This document shows, piece after piece, positions 8,744 to 18,283 of a stretch of DNA of 64,000 nt. The number at the start of each line of letters is the position of its first letter. The first letter of the stretch is position 1. Location: positions 55,761-119,760 of the forward strand of contig PAQS01000039.1 in NCBI GenBank assembly GCA_002709385.1. Direction: 5' to 3'. The notes beneath the pieces were generated by a model that was given only the letters and a program-made list of their open reading frames with translations, was not told the DNA's origin and ran no database searches. This DNA is from Waddliaceae bacterium. Its GTDB lineage: Bacteria; Chlamydiota; Chlamydiia; Chlamydiales; GCA-2709385. A program made the translations under genes and the position numbers.

Positions 8744-8832
8744 ATCTTTCCTTAAGCCCAAGAAACGATTCATAATTGGGCTTAATATCTTCATGTGCTA
8801 GCATTCCTCTAAAGTGAAGTAACGGAGGTTTC

Positions 8833-9162
8833 ATGTCTTTAGGCTCAGCTGACGCACTCAAAGGAATTTGCGCTAAGATCTTTATTGGTGTGTATTTAAA
8901 TAGTGAGTTGAACATGCATTTACGCAATAGCTCTACCTGGCAGCAGGTGCTGATTTTACCCAATCAATCTGAACAAGCTTTGTGTAAAAGTACCTATCAA
9001 GACCGTGAATACCTAGGTTTTTTTATTGATCATGGTGAGCCTACTCTTGATCAAATCAAAGAATGGGAGCAATCTCTTCGGGATTCTCTCAAAACACATT
9101 GTCCTGACTTAATACCCGAACAACTTGATGTGAAGCTCTTTTCACAAGTGTTCTTATCGTAA
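8833..9162 (+). CDS. small hypothetical protein upstream of maf
   Basis: The 109-residue protein is not one I recognise. It has no signal peptide and no membrane segment. The first half is mixed (GICAKIFIGVYLNSELN, then QVLILPNQ) and the second half is helical (TLDQIKEWEQSLRDSLKTHCPDL), suggesting a small alpha/beta domain. The ATG is preceded by ACGGAGG at ideal spacing, and maf starts 21 bases after its stop. It therefore looks like the first gene of the maf-lipoprotein-LptD transcription unit. The function is unknown. Confidence 0.8.
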   Translation: MSLGSADALKGICAKIFIGVYLNSELNMHLRNSSTWQQVLILPNQSEQALCKSTYQDREYLGFFIDHGEPTLDQIKEWEQSLRDSLKTHCPDLIPEQLDVKLFSQVFLS

Positions 9163-9183
9163 ACAAAAGGTCTACAGATCACT

Positions 9184-9777
9184 ATGGAACAAAAGCTAAT
9201 CTTAGGATCTCAATCTCCTCGTCGCGCAGAGATCATGGGCTATTTTTCCTTACCCTTTGAACAAATCCCTTCGCCATTTAACGAAGAAAGCCTTGTTTTT
9301 AAAGGCGATGCTCAAGCTTACGTACAAGCTTTGTCGGATGAAAAAATGCGCGCGCTTTCTGTGCTACATCCAGAACGAACTATTATTTCTGCTGATACGA
9401 TTGTCTATCAAGCAGGCACTGTATATGGCAAGCCAAAAACGCAAGAAGAAGCTGAAGCTGCTTTACAACAATTATCAGGATCTTGGCATTCAGTATTTAC
9501 AGCTGTAACCGTAGGTAAAGGCTCTAAATTAGTCCATGCCACAGAAGAATCTCGGGTTTTGTTTCACCCTTTAACCCTAGACCAGATCCAGAACTATATT
9601 GAATCCTTGCATTGTTGGGATAAAGCAGGCGCTTATGCCATTCAGGGTGCCGGCAGCATCATTGTCAAAAGAATCGAAGGTTGCTACTACAATGTGATGG
9701 GTTTACCCATAAGTACCTTAGGGAAACTACTTAAAGAAATGCAGATTGATTTATGGGATTACCTATCCGACAGCTAA
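9184..9777 (+). CDS. maf: Maf-family nucleotide pyrophosphatase
   Basis: Maf proteins hydrolyse modified or canonical nucleoside triphosphates such as dTTP/UTP or m7GTP. The N-terminal LILGSQSPRRAEIM motif (residues 5-17), SADTIV with the catalytic Asp, YGKPKTQEEA, and DKAGAYAIQGAG are all present. The length of 197 residues is normal. Its last 25 bases overlap the start of the following lipoprotein gene in another frame, which indicates tight coupling. The gene order maf / HEAT protein / LptD-like recalls a conserved chlamydial neighbourhood. Confidence 0.95.
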   Translation: MEQKLILGSQSPRRAEIMGYFSLPFEQIPSPFNEESLVFKGDAQAYVQALSDEKMRALSVLHPERTIISADTIVYQAGTVYGKPKTQEEAEAALQQLSGSWHSVFTAVTVGKGSKLVHATEESRVLFHPLTLDQIQNYIESLHCWDKAGAYAIQGAGSIIVKRIEGCYYNVMGLPISTLGKLLKEMQIDLWDYLSDS

Positions 9778-11453
9778 ACATCTTTTTTTCCTGCTTATTA
9801 CTTCAAGCTTGTAGTTCGAATCAGCAAGCATATCGTTTGGCTGTGCCCGATTCTCCTCAAACACTAGAGCATAGCAGATATTTAGCTGGTTCTGGACGGG
9901 CTACAGAAGGTATTGCAAGCTACTTGGCACATGCTCGACAAACAGGTGTACATGATTTTACAACTCTTCGTATGCTTGCTAAGCAATTAATTTGGGAATC
10001 TGGGATTCATGGCCGACCAGGAACCCAAATCATGGCCTTGTATGGTGCAAGCATTTCTCAAGATCAAGATCTTTTCCCTATTCTTGAGTCAGCTATTCAT
10101 AGTAAGTTCCCAGAGGTACAACTTGTTACACTTAATTTAATTGAACAGTCTTCCGGTGGAGATGTGGATAAACTTCTTGTTTTTGCCATGAGTTCTCCAA
10201 ATTGGATGATTCGCCTACAAGCAGCTTACCTTCTTGCTAAACGACAAAGCACTAATGCCTTTTACCAAATAGACGCACTGTATCAAAAAGTTCCTGAACA
10301 ACTTCAAATGTTTTTTGCTGAACTTTATGCTTGTGAAGGGTCTCAAGCTTCTCTTCGTCGTTTGCGCCAACTTTTGCACCACAATGACCCTCTTGTACGT
10401 GTGCAAAGCATTTTATCCATAGCGCGTTATAAGCGAGATGAACTTTTAGAAGAAATTCACCAGCTCAATAAGCAAATCCACAATGCACAAAAAGAGGCCT
10501 GTCTTTTTGCTTTTTCCCAACTCAACGATCACTTTGCTATCGAAGAATTGCAAAAAGCCCGCCAAGCTTCCTTCTCCTCTATTTCTCTAAGCGCTCTCAA
10601 TAGCCTTTATCAGCTCGGTGATGAGACAACAATTCCAGAAATAACCCGTATTGCCGAAACGGGTGACTTATATGCCATCAATATCCTCGCTCAAATTCCA
10701 GAAAGTGCCGATTCCCTTTACGCTTTAACAAAACATCAAGATCATTCGGTACGTTTAAACGCGACGATTGCCTTATTGCAACAAAGAGATGAACGCTGTC
10801 TTCCTAACTTTTTAGAATTTTTTATCGAAAAAGACTCCGATTCAACCCTTGTACGCGAACAGTCTCCTGGTGGAGCACTATATTATTGGAATATCCAAAG
10901 GTACCCTACAAACCCCATGAAAATGGAGGTTTCTGATCGATTACTAGAGGCATTTCTACTAAAATCGTTTGAAATTTCAGATACTTTTTCTCTTAAACTT
11001 TCTCAAAAGCTTCTTCAAAACCCTAAAAACCATCTTACCCGTCTTGCTGTATACTATCTTGAAAACCATAGAAGCCCTGAAACCTTAGAGCTTTTGGAAT
11101 CAAGCCGACAAATGCTTGGGCGTCCTTTAGTACGTATTTCTTGTAACCTTGCTCTTTACAGAATCACAGGTGAACAAGCTTATGCAGGCGATATTGAGCT
11201 TTGGATGAAACAACAACTTTTGAGTAGTAAATTAAGAATGCGTCCACAATTACCATGGATGAGTAGCGAATTAGAAAGCACTGTTTATGAGCTTTCTCCT
11301 GAAGATACAACAGCCTTATTTATGGAGAGTGTGCAAGCTCTTGCCCAGCGTCAGGATCAAAATGGAATCGAAACCTTACTTGAGATCATTTTAGAAAGTC
11401 CGCCAGAAGCTCGTCCCCTTATTGCATCTTTAGTTATACAAGCAACAATATAA
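9753..11453 (+). CDS. HEAT-repeat lipoprotein
   Basis: The 566-residue protein starts with a lipoprotein signal (hydrophobic IFFSCLLLQAC, lipidated Cys20), so it is probably tethered in the periplasm. The mature part is a long array of helical pairs of HEAT/Armadillo type. Repeated signatures include PEVQLVTLNLIEQ, PNWMIRLQAAYLLAKR, NDPLVRVQSILSIAR and DHSVRLNATIALLQQRD. Such arrays are scaffolds. The gene overlaps maf upstream and precedes the LptD-like gene by 70 bases, suggesting a role in outer-membrane assembly, though this is inference from position. The start is the ATG at 9753, because it gives the complete signal peptide. Confidence 0.85.
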   Translation: MGLPIRQLNIFFSCLLLQACSSNQQAYRLAVPDSPQTLEHSRYLAGSGRATEGIASYLAHARQTGVHDFTTLRMLAKQLIWESGIHGRPGTQIMALYGASISQDQDLFPILESAIHSKFPEVQLVTLNLIEQSSGGDVDKLLVFAMSSPNWMIRLQAAYLLAKRQSTNAFYQIDALYQKVPEQLQMFFAELYACEGSQASLRRLRQLLHHNDPLVRVQSILSIARYKRDELLEEIHQLNKQIHNAQKEACLFAFSQLNDHFAIEELQKARQASFSSISLSALNSLYQLGDETTIPEITRIAETGDLYAINILAQIPESADSLYALTKHQDHSVRLNATIALLQQRDERCLPNFLEFFIEKDSDSTLVREQSPGGALYYWNIQRYPTNPMKMEVSDRLLEAFLLKSFEISDTFSLKLSQKLLQNPKNHLTRLAVYYLENHRSPETLELLESSRQMLGRPLVRISCNLALYRITGEQAYAGDIELWMKQQLLSSKLRMRPQLPWMSSELESTVYELSPEDTTALFMESVQALAQRQDQNGIETLLEIILESPPEARPLIASLVIQATI

Positions 11454-11523
11454 TAATCTCCTTGGCTAATAAAAAATCGCATTATATGATCGGCATTAAT
11501 TAGCTACATTAAAAGGACCTTTC

Positions 11524-13686
11524 ATGCGCAGCCGTCTTTTTCTTCGTCTTGGTATCGCTTTTTTATGCTCATGTGGATTAATGGCTGGAGCCAATCCTCC
11601 AAACGAAACGATTAATGCTGCTTTTGCAGAGGGGTTAAGTGTAGATTTACGCGATCCTGTATTCAAAGACGGTGTACTTAGTACAGAGAAAGGTGGAGTT
11701 ATCTCCACTAGTGATATGCGCATACAAGCCACCAACTTTACTTATACACGTAAGGTGATTGATGGGCAGCCTGTTACCCATGTAAAGGCATCTGGGCATT
11801 TATTGATTGAATATGGAGAGCAGTTTTTTGTAGGCGACCATTTGGAATATGATTTCCAAACAAAGACAGGAATCTTAACTAATGGACGAACGCAAATTTC
11901 TCCATGGTTCATGGGAGCCAATAAAGTCTCTTTAAAATCTGATGGATCTTTCGTTTTACATTCCGCTTATTTATCTGTTTGTGAAGGAGATGAAAGTGAC
12001 TGGCAAGTCCGCTCTAAAAGCGTTCGTTTATACCCGAATCAAAGAGTAAGCGCAAAAGGTGTTCGTTTTCGCTTCATCCGCATTCCTCTTTTATGGATGC
12101 CTCGTTTTCAAGCAGACTTGGAAGGTTTGAAGAGTCCTCCGTTTGATATTCGCTTCCGTTGGGGAGGTGGAGGTGGTGCTCGTATCATGATGCGTTATCA
12201 TCTTGCCAGCTGGCGTACATGGGATGTCTTTCTACGTGGAGACGTTCGTTTAACGCATGGTCCTGGTGCCGGAATAGAAACAGAGTATGAATCTCTTGAT
12301 GGTTCACGTTCGTTTCTTACGCGAAACTTTGTAGCTTGGGATGCTCGTTACGATGACCCTGGAGAAAATGAGCTTCGCTGGGCATTTGATGGGTATTATC
12401 GACAAGTTGCTCATGACGGTGACACGACTATCCGTGCTGAATATCACAAACTCAGTGATGATGATGTAGACAATGACTACCGAGAAGAATACTTCGATTT
12501 GCAACCTAAAGAATATACTGAAGGTGCCATCCACCATCGTCAAGAACGCCGTATTTTTTCTGTATACAGTCGAGTGCGCCTAAACAACTTCCACAGTGTT
12601 AAGCAAGAAATCCCTTCTTTTTCAGGCACCTGGAAGCCTTACGAACTTGGAAAAAATACTGGGATTATCGGTACAAGTGATTTTACTGTGGGCTATATTA
12701 GCTGGAAATTTGCTAACGAGCTTACAGACGCAGAAAACATCAGTGCTTTTCGAGCACAAGTGAATCAGATGTTTTATCGCCCTATTCACTATAGATGGAT
12801 TAACTTTATTCCAACTGTAGAAGCGAATGGTATTTATTACGGTGATAGTCAAGACGATAAGCGTCAACTTGTTCGCACTGCCCGTGGAGGAATAGACGTC
12901 AACACTCGTTGGCACAAAATTAGCGGAAACAAAAAACACGTCTGTGAGCCATACGCAAACTACTATTATCGTACATACCCTGGAAGTAGTCCTGAGGAGC
13001 ATTTTGTTTTCGATATCCATGATGCTTACTGGAACATGCATACTTGGAAATTCGGAATGCGTAACCTAATCTACAAGCGGCATGGTAGCGAAGTATCACG
13101 ATTGTTTACTGCAGATATTTATGCAAACGGCTTCAGAGGTGCAAATGCATTCGACAACACTCTTCCAAGAGCTAACGCCGACTTCTTCTACCGCTGCGGT
13201 AAAAAACTTCATTTATTCTTAGATGGTGGATGGGACTTTGATCACGGAGAGTTCAGCCATTACAATGGCCGTTTAGAATGGACTGTTTCAAAAGATTTAG
13301 CTTTTGCATGTGAATACCGTCACCGAAGTGAGTACCACTACAGAAAATTAGATCCTGATAATTTTATGATGGAGAACTTTCTCTCCGAAGCAGATTTATT
13401 AGCTACTGATGTATCAGATCTTAGAGATACTTATCTCTTTCATGCTTTTTGGCGCTTAAAACCCAATCTTGCTCTACAAGTTAGATCAAGACACGGTCGC
13501 CGTAGAGCAGACGAACCAAACTACAATGAAGTACTTGTAACCTTACATACCGTACTTTACTGCTCTTGGCGAGTGCGACTTAGTTACCTCCACCGAGAAG
13601 AGAGTGATCGAATTGCTTTCAACATCAACCTCAATCGCATAGCACTTGACAAGTTCATCAAACCACCAAAAGGGGTTACTTTCTAG
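11524..13686 (+). CDS. LptD-like LPS-assembly outer-membrane protein
   Basis: LptD forms the outer-membrane barrel that inserts lipopolysaccharide into the outer leaflet. The 720-residue protein has a signal peptide (residues 1-22). An OstA-like jellyroll follows (about 60-150: ATNFTYTRK, VKASGHLLIEYGEQFFVGDHLEYDF). The LptD signature region (AYLSVCEGDESDWQVRSKSVRLYPNQ, then IPLLWMPRF) comes next, and the rest is a long barrel rich in alternating aromatic strands. It is somewhat shorter than enterobacterial LptD (about 780). AAAAGGA precedes the ATG. It follows the HEAT lipoprotein, its likely operon partner. Identity as the LPS exporter is likely, but no LptE is visible. Confidence 0.85.
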   Translation: MRSRLFLRLGIAFLCSCGLMAGANPPNETINAAFAEGLSVDLRDPVFKDGVLSTEKGGVISTSDMRIQATNFTYTRKVIDGQPVTHVKASGHLLIEYGEQFFVGDHLEYDFQTKTGILTNGRTQISPWFMGANKVSLKSDGSFVLHSAYLSVCEGDESDWQVRSKSVRLYPNQRVSAKGVRFRFIRIPLLWMPRFQADLEGLKSPPFDIRFRWGGGGGARIMMRYHLASWRTWDVFLRGDVRLTHGPGAGIETEYESLDGSRSFLTRNFVAWDARYDDPGENELRWAFDGYYRQVAHDGDTTIRAEYHKLSDDDVDNDYREEYFDLQPKEYTEGAIHHRQERRIFSVYSRVRLNNFHSVKQEIPSFSGTWKPYELGKNTGIIGTSDFTVGYISWKFANELTDAENISAFRAQVNQMFYRPIHYRWINFIPTVEANGIYYGDSQDDKRQLVRTARGGIDVNTRWHKISGNKKHVCEPYANYYYRTYPGSSPEEHFVFDIHDAYWNMHTWKFGMRNLIYKRHGSEVSRLFTADIYANGFRGANAFDNTLPRANADFFYRCGKKLHLFLDGGWDFDHGEFSHYNGRLEWTVSKDLAFACEYRHRSEYHYRKLDPDNFMMENFLSEADLLATDVSDLRDTYLFHAFWRLKPNLALQVRSRHGRRRADEPNYNEVLVTLHTVLYCSWRVRLSYLHREESDRIAFNINLNRIALDKFIKPPKGVTF

Positions 13687-13720
13687 TTTTGACCTAGAAG
13701 ATGTTTGAGAGCTTAGAGAA

Positions 13721-13790
13721 TTAAACACAGAGACCTAGAGGAAAGAAAGAGTTTATGCTTCTGTCACTTAAATCTGCGCCTCTGTGTTAA
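13721..13790. repeat. inverted repeat of the CACAGAG type between convergent genes
   Basis: TTAAACACAGAG (13721-13732) pairs with CTCTGTGTTAA (13780-13790) apart from one extra base, with about 47 bases between. It lies between the LptD-like gene and the convergent 13844 gene and could terminate both. A similar GTCACAGAGATCACAGAGA stretch follows purF near 62897, so this may be another dispersed family. Confidence 0.45.
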
Positions 13791-13843
13791 TATATAATCA
13801 AAGATTTCCTGAACTTATTCATAAAATCTATAGAACTGTGTTC

Positions 13844-14842
13844 CTAATCACCAAGCCATTTATGCCATGCTTTAGCTAATGGTGTAAGCAAACGCCTACT
13901 CACATCCATTTGACTTAAAGCTGATACTCCCATACCTAATGATTTACTAGCCATCCAAGCTTTTATTCCTGAGCTTGATAAGAAATTTTGTCCTATCGCT
14001 AGTGTCTCACGATATACTTTATGAAAACGTTCTCTTTCTTCATCAGCAATCTCTTTAAAATGATTCTCTTTTTTAAGAGAGTTGAACTTTTTTACCGTTC
14101 CCGCAAGAGAGTTGATTAAATAAAGAAGAATCAATTCGTCATGCTGCTTCAATAACCAAGCCTTATCAATCCAACCAGCATTCACTAGAAAAGCCCCCCA
14201 AACTGGGTAGTATTCTTCCAGCTTTTTCTTAAACTCGTCCAAATGAACACCAGCACGGGCAAGCTCTAGAGACTCCCCATCTTTGAATTTTCGATTGCTT
14301 GCACCAAATAAACAAAGAACTCCATATGCCCACAGCTTTGGAAATTCTTTTTTCCACAAAACTTCCGCTTGTCCGCTAATTTGAGAAAAAAGAAACCCCA
14401 ATAAAGTTTTTGCCGCTGAATTTTGCAGCTGAATAAAGCTTTGAAAATGATCGCATGCCCCTTTTAAAACAGAGCGACGATATGCTTGAAGGTTATCATA
14501 CTGAGAAACAGTAAGCTGAGCTACTAATTGATCTGTATTATTCTTATCCCCCTCAGGAAGAGCTTCTAAAGCAAGAAGAACCGCTTGCATACTCTCCATC
14601 AAACAAATAAGTAATTCGTGAGCCTGATGATCTTGACTACAGTGACTCAGCTGCTTAGATAAGGGTGTAGATAAACCTGCCCCTAAACTTCCAAGCATAG
14701 GAATTGTATCTAGCTTACTATTCAGATACTTACGAAAATTAGGATGATCAGGAAAAAGCTCTTTAGGCATAAGCTTAAACAACTTATCTTCTAAGATCTC
14801 AATAGATATAAACTGTGAAATTAAGTCCCCTCGACTAAGCAC
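13844..14842 (-). CDS. hypothetical helical protein
   Basis: I do not recognise this roughly 332-residue protein. It is almost entirely predicted alpha-helical, with no signal peptide and no clear membrane segment. Amphipathic helices (ELLICLMESMQAVLLALEAL; LLKQHDELILLYLINSLAG) are prominent. I chose the GTG at 14842, which has GGAGAG five bases upstream; an in-frame TTG at 14860 is the alternative. Upstream (14843-15091) lies a 250-base, extremely A/T-rich divergent region shared with the prenyl synthase. Function is unknown. Confidence 0.7.
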   Translation of the reverse strand: MLSRGDLISQFISIEILEDKLFKLMPKELFPDHPNFRKYLNSKLDTIPMLGSLGAGLSTPLSKQLSHCSQDHQAHELLICLMESMQAVLLALEALPEGDKNNTDQLVAQLTVSQYDNLQAYRRSVLKGACDHFQSFIQLQNSAAKTLLGFLFSQISGQAEVLWKKEFPKLWAYGVLCLFGASNRKFKDGESLELARAGVHLDEFKKKLEEYYPVWGAFLVNAGWIDKAWLLKQHDELILLYLINSLAGTVKKFNSLKKENHFKEIADEERERFHKVYRETLAIGQNFLSSSGIKAWMASKSLGMGVSALSQMDVSRRLLTPLAKAWHKWLGD

Positions 14843-15091
14843 CTTCTCTCCTTCACACAAAACACAACAATGTTATTATAAAACAAACAAAATTATTTTA
14901 ATAATTTTAATTTACTTTTTTAAACAAACTAAAACAAACAACAAAATAAACAAAAACAAACCCCTATTGATTTAATCACTTAAAAACATCTTTTTCATTT
15001 TCCAACAATAAAATTTCTACTCATTGTGTATTGGATCTATAGATCAAATCTACTACACTGTTTTTTATTGAACAGCTGAGGTAACGGAATT

Positions 15092-15982
15092 GTGATTGTG
15101 ATGAACCTTGAGACATTCTTAGCAGAAAAGAAACGATTGATTGATCATACACTTATGCGAATGATCCCTAAATTAGACTGTCCTTACAGTCAACTTTTTG
15201 ATGCAGCGAATTATTCGTTATTTGGAGAAGGTAAGCGGATTCGCCCGATTCTCACCTTAGCGACTGCCGAGGCTCTTGGAGTTTCTTCTGACCTAGCTCT
15301 TACTCCTGCCTGTACGATTGAGCTTCTTCATTGTTATTCTTTGATTCATGATGACCTTCCTAGTATGGATAATGATGATTTCCGCCGTGGCAAGCCAACC
15401 TTGCACAAAGCCTATCCAGAGGGCTTAGCTGTTCTTACTGGAGACTACCTACTCACTTATGCCATGGAAGCTTTAGCTGATTGCACTGAAATTAACGCTG
15501 AGACCCGTATTACTTTGATTGGTCTTTTAGCTCAAAAAGCAGGTGCTCACGGGATGATTGGCGGACAGGTGATGGATTTAGATAGTGAAGGGAAAGCGAT
15601 TTCCTTAGATCGTTTGAAACATATTCATCGTTGTAAAACAGGTGCTCTTCTTTCCACTGCCGTTCAATTTGGTGGATTAATTGCGAATGCTGACGCAGAA
15701 ACAATGGGTCTTCTTGTGGATTTCGCCTCTGATTTGGGTCTTGCTTTTCAAGTCGTGGATGATATTTTAGATCTTACAGCTGGCAAGGAGAAGCATGGCC
15801 TGGCTGGTGGCACTGATGTTTTGCGAGAAAAAGCGACTTTTATTTCTCTTTTAGGCCTTGAAGCCTCTCAAAACTATGCTATTGAACTGCAGGATCATGC
15901 TTTAAATACACTAAAGCAAATTCCTGCAGATACTCGAATTTTAGAAGAACTTACCGTAAATATTATCTCACGTAGTCAATAA
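15092..15982 (+). CDS. ispA: short-chain polyprenyl diphosphate synthase (FPP/GGPP type)
   Basis: The enzyme condenses isopentenyl diphosphate with allylic diphosphates to make C15 or C20 isoprenoids for undecaprenyl and quinone synthesis. The first Asp-rich motif is DDLPSMDNDD (residues 87-96), with the two-residue insertion typical of bacterial farnesyl/geranylgeranyl synthases. The second is DDILD (223-227). GEGKRIRP and the GGQ motif (157-159) are also intact. The length of 296 matches. The GTG at 15092 has GAGG nine bases upstream; the ATG at 15101 is an alternative start. The Ste24 protease follows after 5 bases. That pairing of prenyl synthesis with a CAAX-type protease may be meaningful or coincidental. 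Confidence 0.93.
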   Translation: MIVMNLETFLAEKKRLIDHTLMRMIPKLDCPYSQLFDAANYSLFGEGKRIRPILTLATAEALGVSSDLALTPACTIELLHCYSLIHDDLPSMDNDDFRRGKPTLHKAYPEGLAVLTGDYLLTYAMEALADCTEINAETRITLIGLLAQKAGAHGMIGGQVMDLDSEGKAISLDRLKHIHRCKTGALLSTAVQFGGLIANADAETMGLLVDFASDLGLAFQVVDDILDLTAGKEKHGLAGGTDVLREKATFISLLGLEASQNYAIELQDHALNTLKQIPADTRILEELTVNIISRSQ

Positions 15983-15987
15983 CAATT

Positions 15988-17226
15988 ATGTCTATTTTAT
16001 ACATTATTTTAGCGATTTTGCTTTTTCATTATGTCTTAGAACTTATGGTTGAGACGTTGAATGTGCGTCATGCATCTCCTGACCTTCCCAAAGAGTTTGC
16101 TGATGTTTATGATCAAGACAAGTACAAACAGTCACAACTATACCTAAAAGACAACACTCGCCTTTCTCTTTGGAACAGTACCCTGAGCACCCTTGTTTTA
16201 GTTTCAGCTATTTTTTTGGGCTTTTTTCCTGTTTTAGATAGCTGGGTGCGTAGCGTTGTAGATGGCGAGATTCAGCGTGGCTTGCTTTTCATTGCTAGTA
16301 TTGCTGGAATCAATTACCTTCTTCAGCTTCCTTTATCGATCTATCATACATTTGTTATTGAAGAACGCTATGGCTTTAACAAATCAACTCCTTGGATTTT
16401 TTTTACCGACCAAATTAAAGCGATCATCATTGGGTCTCTTATTGGTGGCATTGTTCTTTCTGCGATCTTGTGGTTTTTTGAGAGTACTGGTTCACAAGCC
16501 TGGTTATTTTGCTGGATAGCCATGACTGCTTTGCAGTTTTTATTCATGTTTTTGGTTCCTGTTCTCATCATGCCTCTATTTAACAAATTCGAAGCCCTTC
16601 CTGATGGCGACTTGAAAGAGGCTATTGAAACCTATGCAAAATCGCAAAACTTTTCTCTTTCTGGTGTCTATACTATGGATGCTTCGAAAAGAAGCACAAA
16701 AGCCAATGCTTTTTTTACAGGCTTTGGAAAAAGCCGAAGAATTGTTCTTTTTGATACATTAGTGAATCACTACTCTACAGAAGAACTGGTTGCTGTTTTA
16801 GCTCATGAAATGGGGCATTTTAAAAAGAAACATATTGTTCGCATGCTAAGCATTGGAATACTCAATACAGGTATTCTTTTCTACTTTTTGCACCTTTGCA
16901 TGAAATGGCCTGCTCTATTTGAAGCTTTTTCAATGGAACATCTCAGCGTCTATGCCAGCCTAGTGTTTTTTACATTTCTTTACTCTCCCCTCAGTACTCT
17001 TACCTCTCTTATGAGTAACATTCTTTCCAGAAAACATGAATTCGAAGCAGATGCTTACGCAATTCATACCTATGAACATGGAGAAAAATTGATTTCTGCC
17101 TTGAAAAAGCTTTCTGTAGATAGTTTATCAAACCTCACTCCCCATCCTCTGAAAGTTTTTCTAGAACATAGTCACCCACCGGTACTACAACGAATTGATA
17201 CTATTCGTGAGGAGCAAAAAGCTTGA
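15988..17226 (+). CDS. Ste24-type M48 integral membrane zinc protease
   Basis: M48A proteases of this type are multi-helix membrane enzymes that cleave CAAX-like or misfolded membrane substrates. The catalytic motif is LAHEMGH (His273, Glu274, His277) and the third zinc ligand lies in EFEAD (residues 351-355). Membrane helices are seen at about 1-20, 64-85, 97-118, 143-165, 171-196, 285-305 and 321-345. The 412-residue length agrees with Ste24 rather than the shorter HtpX. The stop overlaps the start of the GIY-YIG gene. It lies directly after the prenyl synthase in the same operon. Confidence 0.92.
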   Translation: MSILYIILAILLFHYVLELMVETLNVRHASPDLPKEFADVYDQDKYKQSQLYLKDNTRLSLWNSTLSTLVLVSAIFLGFFPVLDSWVRSVVDGEIQRGLLFIASIAGINYLLQLPLSIYHTFVIEERYGFNKSTPWIFFTDQIKAIIIGSLIGGIVLSAILWFFESTGSQAWLFCWIAMTALQFLFMFLVPVLIMPLFNKFEALPDGDLKEAIETYAKSQNFSLSGVYTMDASKRSTKANAFFTGFGKSRRIVLFDTLVNHYSTEELVAVLAHEMGHFKKKHIVRMLSIGILNTGILFYFLHLCMKWPALFEAFSMEHLSVYASLVFFTFLYSPLSTLTSLMSNILSRKHEFEADAYAIHTYEHGEKLISALKKLSVDSLSNLTPHPLKVFLEHSHPPVLQRIDTIREEQKA

Positions 17227-17480
17227 AAAAAGATGAATGGGATGTTTACATCATCCGCACAGAATCAGGAAAGCTGTATACAGGGATTTGCAAAGACTTG
17301 GAACGACGCTTTTCTGAACATCAAAGCGGGCAAAAAGGTGCCCGCTTTTTTCATTTTTCAGCTCCGAAAGCGGTTGTTTACCAAGAAAAGCACTCAAATC
17401 GCTCTTCTGCCAGTAAACGAGAGGCTGAAATAAAAAAAATGAAACGCTCACAAAAGCTAGAGTTAATTTCAAAAATCTAA
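17223..17480 (+). CDS. GIY-YIG domain protein (YhbQ/UPF0213-like)
   Basis: The 85-residue protein is a stand-alone GIY-YIG endonuclease-like domain. The motif appears as VYIIRTESGKLYTGIC (residues 8-23), followed by Arg28/Arg29 and His33 positions (DLERRFSEHQSG), and the late KREAEIKKMKRSQK helix carrying the usual Glu. The start is a TTG that overlaps the Ste24 stop by four bases (TTGA), so it is translationally coupled. Family members are small putative nucleases of poorly known substrate. Confidence 0.88.
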   Translation: MKKDEWDVYIIRTESGKLYTGICKDLERRFSEHQSGQKGARFFHFSAPKAVVYQEKHSNRSSASKREAEIKKMKRSQKLELISKI

Positions 17481-17524
17481 ATCATTTTTTAAGAAAACTA
17501 GAAATCTATTACCGCCATCAATGA

Positions 17525-17767
17525 CTAGCTAATAAGCGCTTTTTCATTGATTTGATCAAGAATAGAGCTTTCTTGATTAAGTTCTTTAAGAATTTTTTCC
17601 TGCTCTAAATGAATAAGATCTGTTTGAGTAATATCTACATCTTCAATTAATAGATCAAAGCCACTATCACGATTACCTGCTAAAGCTTGAATCTCTTCTT
17701 CTGCACGTAAAACAAACGAAGCACCGATAACTACAAGCAAAAAGACAATGATTAATTTTTTAAACAT
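17525..17767 (-). CDS. small signal-anchored hypothetical protein
   Basis: The 80-residue product begins with a clear signal sequence or membrane anchor (KKLIIVFLLVVIGASFVLRAEE, residues 3-24). An acidic helical remainder with repeated leucines follows (IHLEQEKILKELNQESSILDQI). GAGG stands five bases before the ATG, supporting translation. The stretch RAEEEI may be a signal peptidase site after Ala22. No family is recognised. It could be a small periplasmic or secreted protein. Confidence 0.65.
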   Translation of the reverse strand: MFKKLIIVFLLVVIGASFVLRAEEEIQALAGNRDSGFDLLIEDVDITQTDLIHLEQEKILKELNQESSILDQINEKALIS

Positions 17768-17946
17768 AAAAACCTCAAAATTTACGATTTAAAAACAAAT
17801 AATAACAGACACAAAACTAAATTTAAACTAATTTGTTTCTTGCAAATTAAATAAATAAAATAATTAAAAAGCTTTTTGCGCGTTATCTTTGTTTTTTATT
17901 TGGGAATAGATAGACATAATCTGTTTTTAAAACTTGGAAATGGTGT

Positions 17947-18180
17947 CTGCTTCACTGTTTTTGCAAGCATTTCAGGAATTATTGCTCTTTCGCCGTTTCG
18001 TAGCTTCTTTTTATCCTCCAATCACGATCTATCTACAGCATGTTCACTTAAACGCGGCGAATCAAAGAAGCTAAGACACGAAGAAAGTCTTATCACCTTC
18101 AAAACATTTGCAAAAAGACATAAAAAATTCTTAAAAACTTAGAAATCACGCCTGGCTCACTGCTTTTGTAAGCTTCTCGG
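17947..18180. repeat. composite dispersed repeat (family B core plus TGCTTCACT motif)
   Basis: This gap (17768-18283) holds no convincing gene. It contains a 23-base motif CTGCTTCACTGTTTTTGCAA... at 17947-17969, a related copy at 18152-18180, a degenerate CGTAGCTTCTTT arm at 17999-18010, and a full 35-base family B unit at 18050-18084 (AAACGCGGCGAATCAAAGAA...). The same two motifs occur together, inverted, at 24790-24975, so the whole is a shared repeat unit rather than chance. Confidence 0.65.
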
Positions 18181-18283
18181 TAGTCTGATAACTTATCTTC
18201 TTAAGTTGGCAGCGTTGGATAGCTATTGGAAATTTAAATAATTAGCAACTGAAGATACAATAAGATTTTAACTAACTCATATC

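Noticed and set aside
12622..13041. Antisense frame of 139 codons inside the LptD-like gene
   Set aside because: It is the shadow of a strongly supported coding frame and has no ribosome site.
17876..18142. Plus-strand 88-codon frame in the gap before the caspase-like genes
   Set aside because: It runs through dispersed repeat sequence and has no ribosome site.
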